Shown: positions 47,753 through 59,411 of the stretch, piece after piece
How the letters are laid out: each line of letters starts with the position of its first letter
Numbering within the stretch: position 1 is the first letter of the stretch
NCBI GenBank assembly: GCA_965178125.1
Contig: OZ237755.1
Coordinates: 806,001 to 870,000, forward strand
Length of the DNA: 64,000 nt
Direction: 5' to 3'
Source of the DNA: Bilabrum cf. latius
Taxonomy: Eukaryota > Bigyra: Bicosoecida > Bigyra > Bicosoecida
Made by a program: the position numbers and the translations under genes
Notes under the pieces: model-generated
What the model saw: only the letters and a program-made list of their open reading frames with translations
Told to the model about the DNA's origin: nothing
Databases searched by the model: none

Positions 47753-48590
47753 TCACTGCCCGTCTCCACTCGCGGGACCCGTCGGAACCTTCAATATTGG
47801 CCGCTGGCCGGGCGCTGCGATCTTCGCATCAGTGTCCCTGGGGATATCCAGAACCGCGACTGCCGAGGTTTTAAGCGACCTGGCAGCAGCGTCCTTTAGC
47901 TCGATACACTTCAAAACCCTTTTCTTATTTGATGGGCGCTCTGGGGACTATATTAGCTCCTGCTCGGCGCTGGGGAGGTCCGAGATTGCCTTCTCTTGCG
48001 CACTGCTAGCCTCGGCGAACACCCTGACCTTCTCAAAAGCAGCCCCCTGCACATTTGCAAGAGCCTTGTAGTAATATACTTGCTTGTTCATCACTGCTTC
48101 CTGGATGTAGACGATCCCGGTCTGCATCGAGAGCTCACCGCCGGCCGGATGGCCAGGCCCATGGCGAGCCCGCTTCCGCCCGGCTAGCGCCCCGCTGCTC
48201 CTCTTGCTCTCCATGCCCGCCTAAATCGAATCTAGAACCCTCGATGACATGCAATGGTCCTACTACGTGACGCTCGCAGGCCATGGGGGACAGACATGCT
48301 GCTAGCAGGACTAGGTGAAGAGGACGTCAATGAGGCCCCGGCTCTACCCTGGCTCACCTGGCCAGTCGCAGCCCCGGGCCCGCCGGACTCCACATGTTCC
48401 CTTACCACAGCTGCAGCAGCAGCATCACTTGCATCTGCCTCGTAAACTTAACAGCCAACTTGGCATACCACTCGTAGAGCTGCAGTCCAGTAAGCTTGTC
48501 TCTGCCCTTGTCGAGGGTCCCGGGCCTCTGCATCGTAAACTGATGGGACGCCTCGAACCTGCTCACCCAGGATGGGCGAAGGCATCTCAT
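47753..48590 (-). CDS. hypothetical protein, probably two exons
   Basis: The downstream exon (ATG 48214 or upstream) reads about 153 residues with TAG 47948 to TGA 47753. It is basic at first (RKRARHGPGH) and then helical (YYYKALANVQGAAFEKVRVF). An upstream frame (48590-48403) ends at a good donor, CTGTG/GTAAGG, and can join to it across to an AG near 48240 with matching phase, adding a further TAG read as Gln. No family. It could be host or element-derived. Confidence 0.4.
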
Positions 48591-48599
48591 TTGAGGACG

Positions 48600-49478
48600 A
48601 TTGCCACGCCCCTATCCTACCCCTTGCCTGCCCCGCCCCCCCTCATTAGCTTAAGAAGTGCCTTTGTTTGTCCTGCAATGCCCTGTATATGTCTAGGGCA
48701 ATGGCATACACCGCACCTGCACATCCTTTGGAGGTGTCCAACTAGCCGCACCTTTGCTCCATCTGGTATCTCTCAAGGTGCACCTGAGCGAGGTGGCGGG
48801 TCAGTGCTTAGGATATACTTTTTTGTAGTATGGATATCCATTTTGAAGTCATGCCCAGCCAGCACAAGGTCAATAGGCTTCGAATCCCAGCCAAAAACGT
48901 TGTGCATCAGGTGGACCAGGAACCTCCCAGTCAGCTGTTTCGGCCGCTACCCTTTGTAGTCTGCCCGCGAACTCGCATAATATAATGGTTCCTCCGCAAT
49001 AAAATACTTTCTTCAACCTTAAAGCGGGAAATCCCCGAAAAATAGGGCCATAAAAGCCATGAACCTTATCGTTCATTCAGATCCGAAGGAGATCACGACC
49101 AATTTCAGGACATGGCTGTATGCCTCAAGCTATCCTGGCAGTCCAGTCTCTTCGAATGAATATTGTTACTTGCTTACACCTTTCAGTACTTTCGCACTTT
49201 CAACTGCTCCGGCCACTGCAGTCGTTTTATGATCGAGCCCATCGATGAAATACAGAAATACAGAAATACATTGTTGGGTAAAGATTCCACAAGCACCCAG
49301 ATGCACCGTTGCCCCCGAAGGAGTTCGAGTGATCACCTGAATCCAGAGGAGTCCTCAAACAAGGACTACAAGACCCCCGACCCTTTCAGGCCAAAGGCCC
49401 CCCAATCTCAGCCTACACCGCCGAGTCCCCTTCATTCGCCATCAATGTGGTCCCCCACAAGCCCTCAGCCTGATGCCT
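48600..49478. other. no supported gene
   Basis: Mixed-composition DNA; a 68-codon minus frame at 48870-49076 ending in TGA is the only candidate. A direct repeat of agaaatac-type sequence lies at 49253-49268. Confidence 0.3.
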
Positions 49479-50656
49479 TCACAGGGAGAAAGCATACAGG
49501 TGCGGAGCATGTGCCCGGCACAAAGCGCGGTCCAGTCCCACATCAGGGTCCCCTGCCGGGACCCACCATTTCCTCCTCCATGACCGTCTCTGCGTCTCAC
49601 GGTCCTTCAGAGAGGCTAGCATGCACGCGCTCATGCCTTTGGCCCATTGCCTCTCTATGTCCCTTAGCAAGCCGTGGGGCTTAAACATCCGTCGCTGTAG
49701 CCGAGCGTTCGCATTGGTTGCCGCTATCAGCTCTTGCGTGGCCGTGGCGGCAAGAGCAGCCGCCGCATCGCCTCGCATCCACTGCCTGCACGTCAGCTAC
49801 TCCTGCTAGCGCAGCTGGTTCCTGATCACCTGCACCACTCGGTTGGCCAGCTCCTTGACAGCTGTCCGTTCCGATGACCGCGCAATCGTACGCTCTATCC
49901 GAGTGAGTGCGTCTTCGACGATTGGCTTGGCCCTGCTGGTGCGCTCCAGCTTCTCGTCCCAAGGGTCCTGAGCGAGAGCTGTCTTCGCCCATGCTTTCCG
50001 GAGAGAGGCAGGGGACCTCCCTCTATTCTGATCCGCATCATCGGGTTGCCACGGTCTCGTTCCGGCATGATGGTCATGCTCGGCCCGCTCCATCTGCTCT
50101 ACCGCGGTGCCCATCACTTGAAGGTTGGGCGTGCCCTGTTGCGGGTATTGTCCAGCTCGGATGCGCAGAATTCGTCTTCCTTGGTGGCCGTATTCCTGCA
50201 CCACCGCTGCTGTTGGCATGGCTCCTGGTCCGAAGGCATACCGTCCCTTCGTTGCGTACCGGTTAAGCATGACCACTCCGAGCGCGGCGCTCTCCCGGTC
50301 CCAATCCGACAGTGCCGGATCGTGCGAGCATCCCAGGCTCAGGCTTGTGAACGATCGGTCAGCAGCTCCGGATTTGGATTTCCTCCACTTTGTGACTTTT
50401 TTTGCAGTCTCCTGGCATCCCAGCCAGTCCTTCGCGTCATCGATCCGTTGGGTCCACCCTGCCATCTTGATCCTGAATCCCAGTGCCAGCGCGGCCCCGA
50501 GTGGGCCTGTCTGTACTGGTGGTCCCTGCAGGAATCGGCCCTGGTGGATGAACTGGCCGCAACATCAAGGCCCTTCTTCGAGGGACACTCGATCAGGTCC
50601 AGCAGGCCCATAGCAACACGCCCTGCTGCCGATGCCGTCAGCAGCTCAGTGTCCAT
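49479..50656 (-). CDS. hypothetical protein, element-like
   Basis: A long frame from about 50560 to TGA 49479 with TAG at 49806 and at 49797 joins two open stretches (KMAGWTQRIDDAKDW... and MRGDAAAALAATATQELIAATNANARL...). It is hydrophilic and helical, with many Arg and Gln. An upstream frame starting at ATG 50656 (MDTELLTASAAGRV) is in a different phase, so an intron or a frameshift lies near 50570. No domain recognised. Confidence 0.4.
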
Positions 50657-50745
50657 CGCAAGGTCGATGAAAGTTAGTAGTTGTTGCGTGTGATTTGGCC
50701 TCAGGAAAGTTATTTTTTAGGAATGTTACGCAACAGGCTCTAGTC

Positions 50746-51963
50746 TACACCAGACCTGAGAGGGGGGGGGGAGGGGGGACAGGGGGGGGGGACACCTTCC
50801 TGAGACCCCCTGGTCCCCCCCCCCCCCCCCAAGAAAAGGCACTTCCACTCATCAATTATAAAATCTAAGGGCATATTCGTGCTTTTCAGATGATTTTGAG
50901 TAACATGGTGCCATCTTCTACCCTCTTCAGGCCGATGGCGGAGAGTTCGCAAAAACCTAACGTAACCAATAAATCTGTATTACTCGATTTCTTGGGCATC
51001 GGCTACTAGCCGTGAAATGGAAGAAAGATTTGATGGAAAATCATTCAGTTAGTTAAACTTCAGGAACCAGCTGCCCCAGCACAGTCGGTTCACCACCATA
51101 CCGCTCAGAGCTCGCCGTCACCACCACCCTCCCCAGCCGCAGCGCCGTCTGCGTCATCCCCCTCCATCCCGTCCAGCATCTCTTCACCCTCATAGGCTTC
51201 GCCTTGCATTGCCAGGTCGTGGCTTGGCAGGCACTGATCGAGCACGTCAGCAATCTCCGCCACGGTTGCCTCTGGGTCACGTACTCGTCCTTTCCGAAGG
51301 TACTTGCCGAGCAGCCGCAGGCACAGTCGCCGCCCCACGCGGCACTTGGTCTCACACTGGCGCTGTGTCGCGCTCAGGCTCACCCTGCGCACATCCCCCA
51401 CCGCCTTTGCCACGAAGAAGACCCGCTCCACCTCCGCTGACGACAGCCTCGCGACGTGGATGAACTCGGTACCGGCGATGGCAGCCCCCACGGGGCCCCA
51501 CCTGCTTCAGCTGCACCTCGGTGATGACTTGCAGCTCATACTTACCCTACACCTCGACGTGCCTCGTCTGTCTCATCCATAGCAGCAGCACCAGCAGCAA
51601 GAGCCGCAGCAAACGCAGCCTGCTTGTAGTCAGCGATGAGCTGGGACAGCCATCGGAAGACGAGCGGTTGCAATTTGCTAGCCTCACACGGTTTGGCTCT
51701 GTTGGTGCTAGGCTAGCACTGCTAGGCGTCCAAGCGAGCCCAAACAGGGTATAGCAGCATCTACGTGCATGCCATGGGGTCCAAGGAGGGTGCATCAGGG
51801 CCTGTACGTTGCTGAGGCCGCCTGGTCGGCTTGGGCCGGCAAGGGGGGGGGGGGGGGCACCCCTTCTCAAGGGATCCGGAAATCCGCTCCACGTGTCCCC
51901 CCTCCCCTCATCGCCGAAGGGGGGGCAACAGTGTCCCCCCCCCCCCCCCCCTTCTCAGGTCTG
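50746..51963. mobile_element. degenerate hAT element with G-tract ends
   Basis: The ends are CAGACCTGAGA followed by a G run at 50751 and its inverted copy (C run then TCTCAGGTCTG) ending 51963. The ends resemble those of the BED/hAT element at 41.5 kb. Inside, a minus-strand frame (51491-51105) keeps the hAT C-terminal block ARLSSAEVERVFFVAKAV. The N-terminal and DDE parts are missing. No matching target duplication found. Runs of 14-18 G or C at 50815-50832, 51842-51858 and 51936-51951 may be length-unstable in assembly. Confidence 0.6.
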
Positions 51964-52817
51964 TGGTGTACCGTGACGATGCCTTTCCTGGTTGATAGAG
52001 ACATGGGTCTTGAGTGATAAAGCTAATCACATTTACCATCCAGAGTGAATTGTGAAAATGGGCTACTCCGGGGCCGGTTCCCTGGACATTAGGGATCTGA
52101 GGGCCGTCCCGTCCGAGGCGTAGCCGTCACCGTTTATTAGGGCCTCCGTGTGCACCATCACGGCGTGCCCATACCCACATCCGGGTTAGAGGGACACGCC
52201 TCGGACCTTCGATGAAATCGCAGCACGCACTGCTCTATCCCAAGCTTCACGTGGAATACCAGCGAAATAAAATGGCATGGAGCTGGAAGGCGCCTAGCCA
52301 ACCTGGTGCCGAAAAGCGCTGAGATCAAGCTCCGGGTCCACGGACAGAATGGCGGCAGAGAGTCGAACCGAATGCACTGAAGAAGAGTGTAATTCTACTC
52401 CTTCCTATTCAACTGCCTTCTGCAGGAATAATCACTGAGCCGTCGATCTGAGGCTAGCGATTCTGGGGCCACGAATCTGGGACTGGCTGGGCCCAATGTG
52501 TAACCAATTGTGCATGAATGACTCTCGTAGAACGGAGTCGCACGTGCCGCCCACAAGCCTGGGTCTAGAGGGTGCGAGTCAATGGAGGCAACTGGTTGCA
52601 CGGTGGTCGTGCACTCCAGTTGTCTTTCGCACAAGACAACGGAGTATACGTCTCCGGGTAGAGTGCAATCCTTTCACACGTCCCGTTGAATGACTGGGAG
52701 GAGTTCTGAAGCCAACCTGGTGCCAACATGGAGCACGAAGCTGAGCATAGCATCAACGGTCTACTTCCGTTCCGTGTAGAGGCTAAATCCGATTTTAGGC
52801 TGCCCTCCCAGAAGTGG
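51964..52817. other. no supported gene
   Basis: Intergenic DNA upstream of nothing obvious, ending at the 3' end of the transporter gene. A short repeat (ccaacctggtgcc) occurs at about 52300 and 52713. No reading frame or RNA gene could be supported. Confidence 0.35.
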
Positions 52818-54112
52818 TCAAGAAGCGCTCCCAATATCAGAGACCTCCGGCGTCTGCTGTTGCTTCTCCTGGTCTGCTTCAGGAAGCAGTCCAACCTCAA
52901 TATCTTCCTCCTCCTCTGCTGCCAGACTCTTTGCCTCAGACCCCTTCGTAATCGCTACTGTTACAGCCTACACGGTCGGCTTAACCTTGCTACCAGTGAT
53001 TGGTGCAGAGTCTACTAGTGAGCGCATGCCAGCGGCAGCTTCGGCACCAACAGCTTCGCTGGGCAACTGCTCGGCCTGCTGACCATGCTCACAGAGTTTC
53101 ACAGCTGCAAACGCCCCGCCTCCAAGCAAAGAGACTGCAAGTCCAGCTATCTTGAGCGGTGTGGGCACAAAGTCCCCGAAAGCAATCGCTCCGAATACTG
53201 TCGCAAACACATCTTTCAAGTTCCCGGTAATCGAGGTCAGCAGAGGCGAGTTCATGGTGGCCGACAAGAAGACCACGTAAGTCATAAATGTGCCTAGGGT
53301 GCTAGCGACCACAAATGCAGTCCAAAACAGCGGGTTCTAGATGTGCTCGAAGCTGGCGGCCTTTTCAAAATCGCCAAGAACGATGGCTCCCACCAGCGCA
53401 AGCGGAACTGCAGTGATCGAGTTGTAGTACACAAGCCCAAAGCCTTTCGTATCAGTCATGTCACTAAACCTCCGCGAAACGATCAAATAGAGGGCTGACA
53501 GGACATTATTCATCATCGTAAAAATGTACCCTGTGAACTCCCCACCAAGCTCCTCATACCCAGCAATGACAGTCCCTGCCATAATAACTAGTACTGAAAG
53601 TACAACCATACCAGATTGCTTCGTGCCTAGCAAGAAGAACTCCCCAACCATGGTCAAAATTGTCGTAGTGCGGCGCAAGCACAGAAAAAAAGGCACGTTT
53701 ATCAGTTGCATGCCGTACCAGCCGACAGCAATATTAGAAACAAAGAGTGCGCCAACAGGAATCGATTCAATGTACGTGCTCCACTTAAAGCCTGGTACGT
53801 GCATTCCTGGGATATCCTACATGGTTGCTTGAGCGACAGACGTGAAGATCAAACCAGCCCCAACCTGCCCAAGAAGCAGTATGAACTTGCTATCAAACTC
53901 CCACGAGCTAAGTAATGCCTGCGGCAAATCTTATGATCTCGACTTACGACAACCATTGGTCCCGGGTTCGGTTTATGAGATTCAATGAGTATCTTGCGAG
54001 CAGCTCTCACCTTGTAACAAAGGGAAATAGCAATAGAAGTGATACCATACAAGGCGCATATATAAAAGGTTTGCTTGTTAAGAATGCTTGAAGCGGAGGG
54101 ACCCCTTGACAT
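52818..54112 (-). CDS. Golgi nucleotide-sugar transporter (SLC35/DMT family)
   Basis: Two exons, 54112-54011 and 53918-52818, intron 92 nt, joining ISLCYK to ALLSSWEFDSKF, where relatives read NKALLTxYxFxS. 400 residues, about ten membrane helices, TAG at 53817, 53337 and 52968, TGA 52818. Typical blocks: GALFVSNIAVGWYGMQLINV, FLCLRRTTTILTMVGEFFLLG, GEFTGYIFTMMNNVLSALY and MNSPLLTSITGNLKDV. These fit the SLC35D/UDP-sugar branch. The C-terminal tail is acidic and cytosolic. It exchanges a nucleotide sugar for the nucleoside monophosphate; which sugar is unknown. It would supply the several glycosyltransferases encoded nearby. Confidence 0.9.
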
Positions 54113-54499
54113 CAAATTAGTAATGCTGTCTGTACGAACAACACGAGATGGTGAAGTGGCTAGACTACCACAACGCACTGCACTGCCGCATTCTCCTGCG
54201 CTGGTCCAGCGCCAGCGCTGGCGCTGGAGGGTGCAAAGTAGGTGACCAAGGACCTGATGCAGCCCTCACTTGGAGAACTTGCGGCCGAGAGGCAGGCATC
54301 GATTTTCAAGGCCCTGAGGACCGCAAGAAGCCTGGATGCCAGGTGGGCACGTATCCAGCGACCAGCCACGTCTGATCCTTTGGCTAATGGTACGTGTGCA
54401 ACGTGACCTGTGCTCCTGCGTGCAACGCGCTCTGGTCATGCTAATCTGCTCCCATCCAAATGCCTGGCCTCTCCTCATCAAAGATCCGGCGTGCATGTT

Positions 54500-55110
54500 T
54501 AGGTGTGTGTGCCACAAGTTGATGTTGAGTCATTGATGACGTCTTTTCCGTTTCCTCTCATGTAGATTGCGTCCGCGTAACCGTCCTTCTCCTTGGACAG
54601 CCCACCCGGTAGCATGGCTTTCCGGTGTCCTCCGGCGGCTTTGATGATTTTGCCGAGGATCCGTGGCAAAGCGCTTCTGGGACGCACTGCGCTGTTGTCC
54701 TGATCCGCACCGTGCCCAATGCAATGGGTCATGCAGGGGTGCCTCCTTGCCATGGCTGGGCATCGGGCAGGTGTGGTTCTTCTCCTTCTAGAGGTCTTGC
54801 TGCTACTCTCTCGTCAGCTTTGTCCGCAACTGGGCGATAGCCCATGGGCCATGGGTCGCGCTTTGACGTCGGGTGCGTACAGCCTGGCGCATACCTTCTG
54901 TTGGAAGACGGCTTCAGCGATGCCTCCGTGGCACTGCCTGGTGGGTTGTGCCGTGTGTGTACTAGACCTGGTGTGCACTCCTGCGTAAGCGAATGGCGAT
55001 CCTCACGTCCTGCACTTGCTGCCGAGGGGGGACACGCCCAACGGTTGCCCTGCCATGAAGCGTTCGCACTAGCAGGCCCTGATGGTTGCATCCAATGATG
55101 AGTCATTGAT
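54500..55110 (-). pseudogene. decayed copy of the RT-RLE retroelement 3' part
   Basis: Minus-strand similarity to the zinc knuckle and endonuclease region of the element at 7.4-10.4 kb (for example DPLHWARCGSGQ, GLSKEKDGYADAIY, ITEA-like and QEV-like blocks), split over several frames with deletions. It is far older than the inverted pair at 5.9-8.8 kb. Confidence 0.75.
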
Positions 55111-55360
55111 GACGTACCGAAACGTAAAATACTAACATCAATATAATCACACACAACGAAACACGATCATAATACCGATTTTAGAGTTGCGTGCACCTAC
55201 ATTGGGATTTTGTAACGAGTATTTAGTAGTTTTGTCGTATTGTTCGTTGTCCTGTCCCAAATTGGACTCCCAATACTTCTGTACATCACCACCAGGTTTT
55301 ATTTGGTCCATCAACTCCATTGTGTTACTTTAACAATTGATTATTACTGGTGGCTTCCAT

Positions 55361-56944
55361 ATGCTGCTCTTTGGCGGTGTCTTGGTCGTATTGCACTCAA
55401 TGCCAGCAGTCCACGCTGTATCATATTGGGACGAGGAAGCGGACCTTAGTTAGAGGTTGCACCCACTGATCAAAGAGGAAACAAGTATGCCAGTTACGGT
55501 GCTCGTTCCTCTTGCGGTGCCGGATCATGACGGCAGCGATGAAGGCTTGCTCAAGTACTCCACCACGTTCGAAGCCGGCACAAAAGCAAAGGAGAATTGG
55601 TGCAAACGCCACGGATATACCCTTCACGCCTAGATCCTTGGCACCAGTCACCCAGAGTGGATGTGGGCGACGCAGCCGCAAGGAAAAGAGTTCCCAGTGA
55701 ACCCATGGAGCCAGAACTTCGTCAGTCGCGTCAAGCGACAGCCAAGCCTTACAGCCGTGCACGGAAGGCATGCCAAGTCTTTAGCAGTGATTGACTTTCT
55801 ACGGGAGAACCCGGACTACTTGGGCTGGATACTCATGGTAGATTCAGACACGTTCATCGGGGACTGCTCGAAGTCGCTGCTTCCTTTCCAGCTCCAAATG
55901 ATCACTGTTGGCAAAGTTGAACGGGTCCTCGAAGACACCAATATTCTCGAGGGGCTTTGGCCTGCTGGATCTGAGTTTTCATACCACGCTGACCGTGATG
56001 AGGACCGGCAGCGTTGGGGGACTGGGGGCATCGGGCGAGGCGCGCTGGAGCCTTGGTCCAAGCTGCTGAACCTGACCACGGCCAAGGATTTGGGACTCGA
56101 ATCAAAGCCTATGCACATCAAGGAAGGCACGCGGTTTCCTAGCATGGACCCGGGGCTGGTGGAGCACCTGCAGGACTGGAAGCAAACTGCAACCCAGCCG
56201 CAGGGTGGCACCCCCTACGTATTGGCCCCCCCCGGGACTCCGTGGTTGGAACAGGCCCTCGTCGCCCTCGCTGAGCACAAGTACAGCAACTCAGGCGTCA
56301 TCATGTTTCGTGCCACGACCCCGCAGCGGAGGCGCAGGGTTGATTTCCTCCTGAGGCGGTGGTGGGAGCTCGCCACTGATGGCCTCTTCTCGCACACGAG
56401 CTTCGACCAAGCCGCCATCCGCTCGATGCTCGTTGCCGACTTTGTGGCTCCAAGTAGAAATGTTACACCGGTGCCATTTCAAGCTTTATCATGCTAGCGG
56501 CTTCCGCACGAGACGAACCCGTTGGGGAAGCACGGCGCGGATATCTGGCACCGGTGCATCGAGCGATGGATCATGGCTATGGGATACACGTTCCAAGCCA
56601 AGCCAGGGGACCCGCTGCCGAAGCCTTACGTGGATGGGACTGCATTCACCCAGGCCGAGCATAGGCAGGTCAAGAAAACACCGCTGGGAAAGCTGCACAG
56701 GCCTGGCGAGAAGATTGTGCACAACCTCGCGTTGATCAACGAGGACGCAGCTCCTATGCTCTACTTCAGGTCCTGGTTTCCGTCTTCTGTCGGTGCTCAT
56801 CACCGCAAGGAGGAGCGTCCGCCTGGCAGCATGGAACTGCACTGCATGGAGCCCTCTGTGAAGGACAAGCAAAGGTGCATCGTCATGCACACGGGTCACA
56901 AAACGTGGAAGAACTGGCTGGGCAAGATGCAATGCTCAGCCTGA
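55361..56944 (+). CDS. GT34-like glycosyltransferase, secretory pathway
   Basis: 527 residues, single exon, TAG at 55451, 55631 and 56495, TGA 56942. The start at ATG 55361 gives a clear signal peptide (MLLFGGVLVVLHSMPAVHA). Then comes TKAKENWCKRHGYTLH, the entry motif of GT34/GMA12-type enzymes, followed by LGWILMVDSDTFIGD near residue 158 (DxD metal-nucleotide site) and YSNSGVIMFRATTP near 307. The C-terminal part (HTGHKTWKNWLG) is conserved-looking but unassigned. GT34 enzymes transfer galactose or xylose to polysaccharides in the Golgi; the acceptor here is unknown. Confidence 0.8.
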
Positions 56945-57012
56945 CGGAAATTGTTCCCACCCCCAGCTTTGCATGACGTTAAGGAGATTCGATTTTATTT
57001 CGCCCGGTCTCA

Positions 57013-57870
57013 GCAGTACAACTTGTAGATCTGGCAACTGTGTCGACGCCCCGGGTCCTACCTCTTTTTCCGCAGCTTGTTGAGCACCGAAAGAAACTTG
57101 ACATACTTCTCTTCGACCCCATCCAACATGCCAACCACAATCCATTCATCCTCCCATTCTGTGCCCCACTGGACACAGTTTGTCTTCATCCCCGATCTGG
57201 ACGCCGAGCGCTTCAATTTGGACAACGCGCCTGCCGTAGCTGAACAGCCTCGTGACATGCTCAGCCCGCAAATCGCATCCCTCCTGCCAGTCGCTGCCGC
57301 ATGGGGGGATATGATTTTTTGTGAAATCAACTCAAAAGCGCACGGCATCGTGAATGCACACCTGGAACGATGGCCCGGGACCTACCGGACTTCATGCTTC
57401 AGCCGCAATGGCCTAAGCCACCTGAGCTCCACCTGAGGATCAGCGTCCACGTTCCCTCCGGCGTCCGCTGCCGGCACCCAATCCTGCTGCCCGTTCTGAG
57501 CCAACCCTGCCTTGACGTTGGCGACCGCCACGGTGAGGTTGCTGTTTTCGGCTGCCCCTACAGCCAGGCTGGCAAAGTCCTCCCGGACCGCCCTTATGAG
57601 CACCCGTTTGGCCTTCGCTGCAGCCCTCCTCGATCCCTCTAAGACAAAATCAAGGATCCTTGAGTGGTCCTGCATGACCCGTGAGTACATAGTGTGGTAC
57701 ACACGCTGTTCCCCGCGCACCTGCTGGACTTTCGTCGATTTAAGTCTGTGCAAAACTGAATTAGATTCAACCACACATACCAAATCACTTACCCGCCAAG
57801 ACCTACATCTTGCCAGTAAGAACAAAAAGGGGTGGCCAAAGCGAGTTGCCTCAACGCGATCAGAACGCGA
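57013..57870 (-). repeat. coding repeat family F1, copy B, cut by a hAT insertion
   Basis: Homologous to copy A at 5405-5855 over MYSRVMQDHSRILDF and the following 100 residues. Here the frame stays open through TAG (near 57379) and TAG 57058 to TGA near 57013, adding a tail (WEDEWIVVGMLDGVEEKYVKF) absent from copy A. Upstream, a GTAAGT donor and CAG acceptor suggest an intron. The 5' side is interrupted at 57879 by a hAT element. No known domain. Confidence 0.55.
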
Positions 57871-57878
57871 TCCCCAAA

Positions 57879-59288
57879 CAGACCCCGCCAAGGGGTTGCC
57901 TACACGATTTTGACCGGGAGGGGTGCCTACCAGGGTGCCTACATTTGGGGGGGGTGCGCTCAGGGGTGTAGGCACCCCCCATTATTTTGAAGATGATGAT
58001 AACAACTGTCGAGCAGCCACAACGATGGCTGGCGTCGTTGCACCAAAGAAGAAGAAAAGCATATCTGTTGCTGATAGGCAGAAACATGCAGATGTCTTGG
58101 AGAAACTGTCTCAAGAGTCAGGGGAGTAGACACTGCGAGAGAATCTGTGCAACGCGGTGCTGGATGCTGCCAGGGTCGGACAAAGATGTGATGAGCCAGT
58201 GTGCGCATATCTTGGCCATCGGACCCGCAGGAGGCAAGAAAGCTGCAATGAGCTGGGCAAAGTACTAGAACTCGCGCAAAGATGTCGTGCGGAAGAAGCT
58301 GCTGTTCTTCGATACTGTAACTCGCCGACCTCATGTGCCAGTTGCAGCGACCACTTGGACCTCGAAGCAGCGGAATCATTCGGCCTCCCGCACGATGTGG
58401 TTGTCAAAGCATGAAGCGGATTCAGCTTCATTCGTGAGCAGTTCTAGGACGACCTCAAGGGCGAGGAATTCAAGGATGATGCGTTCGGGATGTGGATCGA
58501 GGCGGAGAGGCTTCTGCTTGCTGTGAGCAAGGCATCGACAAAGCCAGGTGCTTCGGTCAAGGGTGCAGTACAGGTCGACACGAAGAAGAGATCGGTGATT
58601 AATGATCAAAACCGCAGCGATATGCAGGTTGCCATTTTAAGGTGGCTCGTCTCATGCTGCCGCTGTGTAGCCCTGAGGTGGAACGGCTATTCTCGGCACT
58701 GAAAGCGTGCAGGGACGACAGAAAGACAGGCCTTTCGCATGACTAGCGACTTGTGGAGGGCATGGCTAAATGCGACTGAGAGACACCGATTGCAGTACTC
58801 GAAGCAATGCTGGTAGACATTGGGGCCTACGACCGTGAGAGCCTCAGCAAGCCGCAGGATATGCTAACTGGCTGTGCGAACCTGCCGCGTCAGCCAGATA
58901 GATAAATTGCTGAAGAGGACTCCAACTTGGAGTCCATGTTGGCTGATGAGTCGAGTTCAGGTGATGAAGTTGCAGTTGGAGCAGCCAGCGGAGCGGGGGC
59001 TGACCGCTGGTCTGCAACCGAGCCAGGTAGATCAATACAGATCAGCCACGTGATTATACAATGATACGCTACAATTATTTGAAGATAAAGCGCCGTATTG
59101 ACACATATCTTAAGTAGAAAATAGAAATAAACAAGTTAAAAATATTCACTTTCTGCGTCCACTTCTTTGAGATGTCCTCTGAGCGCAGAGCAAGACAGGG
59201 GGGTGCCTACATATGCACAAATAGTAGTGATTTTCATGTAGGCACCCATGTAGGCACCCATGTAGGCAATCCCCTTTGACGGGGTCTG
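57879..59288. mobile_element. internally deleted hAT transposon with 8-bp target duplication
   Basis: Begins CAGACCCCGCCAAGGGG and ends with the imperfect complement ccccttTGACGGGGTCTG. An identical 8-bp target duplication, TCCCCAAA, flanks it (57871-57878 and 59289-59296). Subterminal repeats of GGTGCCTAC lie at both ends. Inside, plus-strand frames (MAGVVAPKKKKSISV..., with TAG at 58127) and a hAT C-terminal block (SPEVERLFSALKAC, then LSHD-TAG-RLVEG) remain. The middle of the transposase is missing, so it is probably non-autonomous. Confidence 0.85.
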
Positions 59289-59411
59289 TCCCCAAATCCG
59301 GAATCCGGATATAAGTCTTTGTTGTGTGTGATTATATTTATTCGATATTTAAGGACGGATGAATCACTACCTGAGCCACCAGCAGTGCGAACTTAAATAT
59401 CATCTAAATCG

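Noticed and set aside
48868-48890. tRNA T-arm-like sequence (cttcgaatccc)
   Set aside because: No acceptor, D or anticodon arms can be paired around it. I found no convincing tRNA, including the expected tRNA-Gln(CUA), in the window.
50743-51971. Target-site duplication for the G-tract hAT element
   Set aside because: The 8 bp on the left (GTCTACAC) and right (TGGTGTAC) do not match; the shared TACACC-like sequence is better seen as part of the inverted ends.
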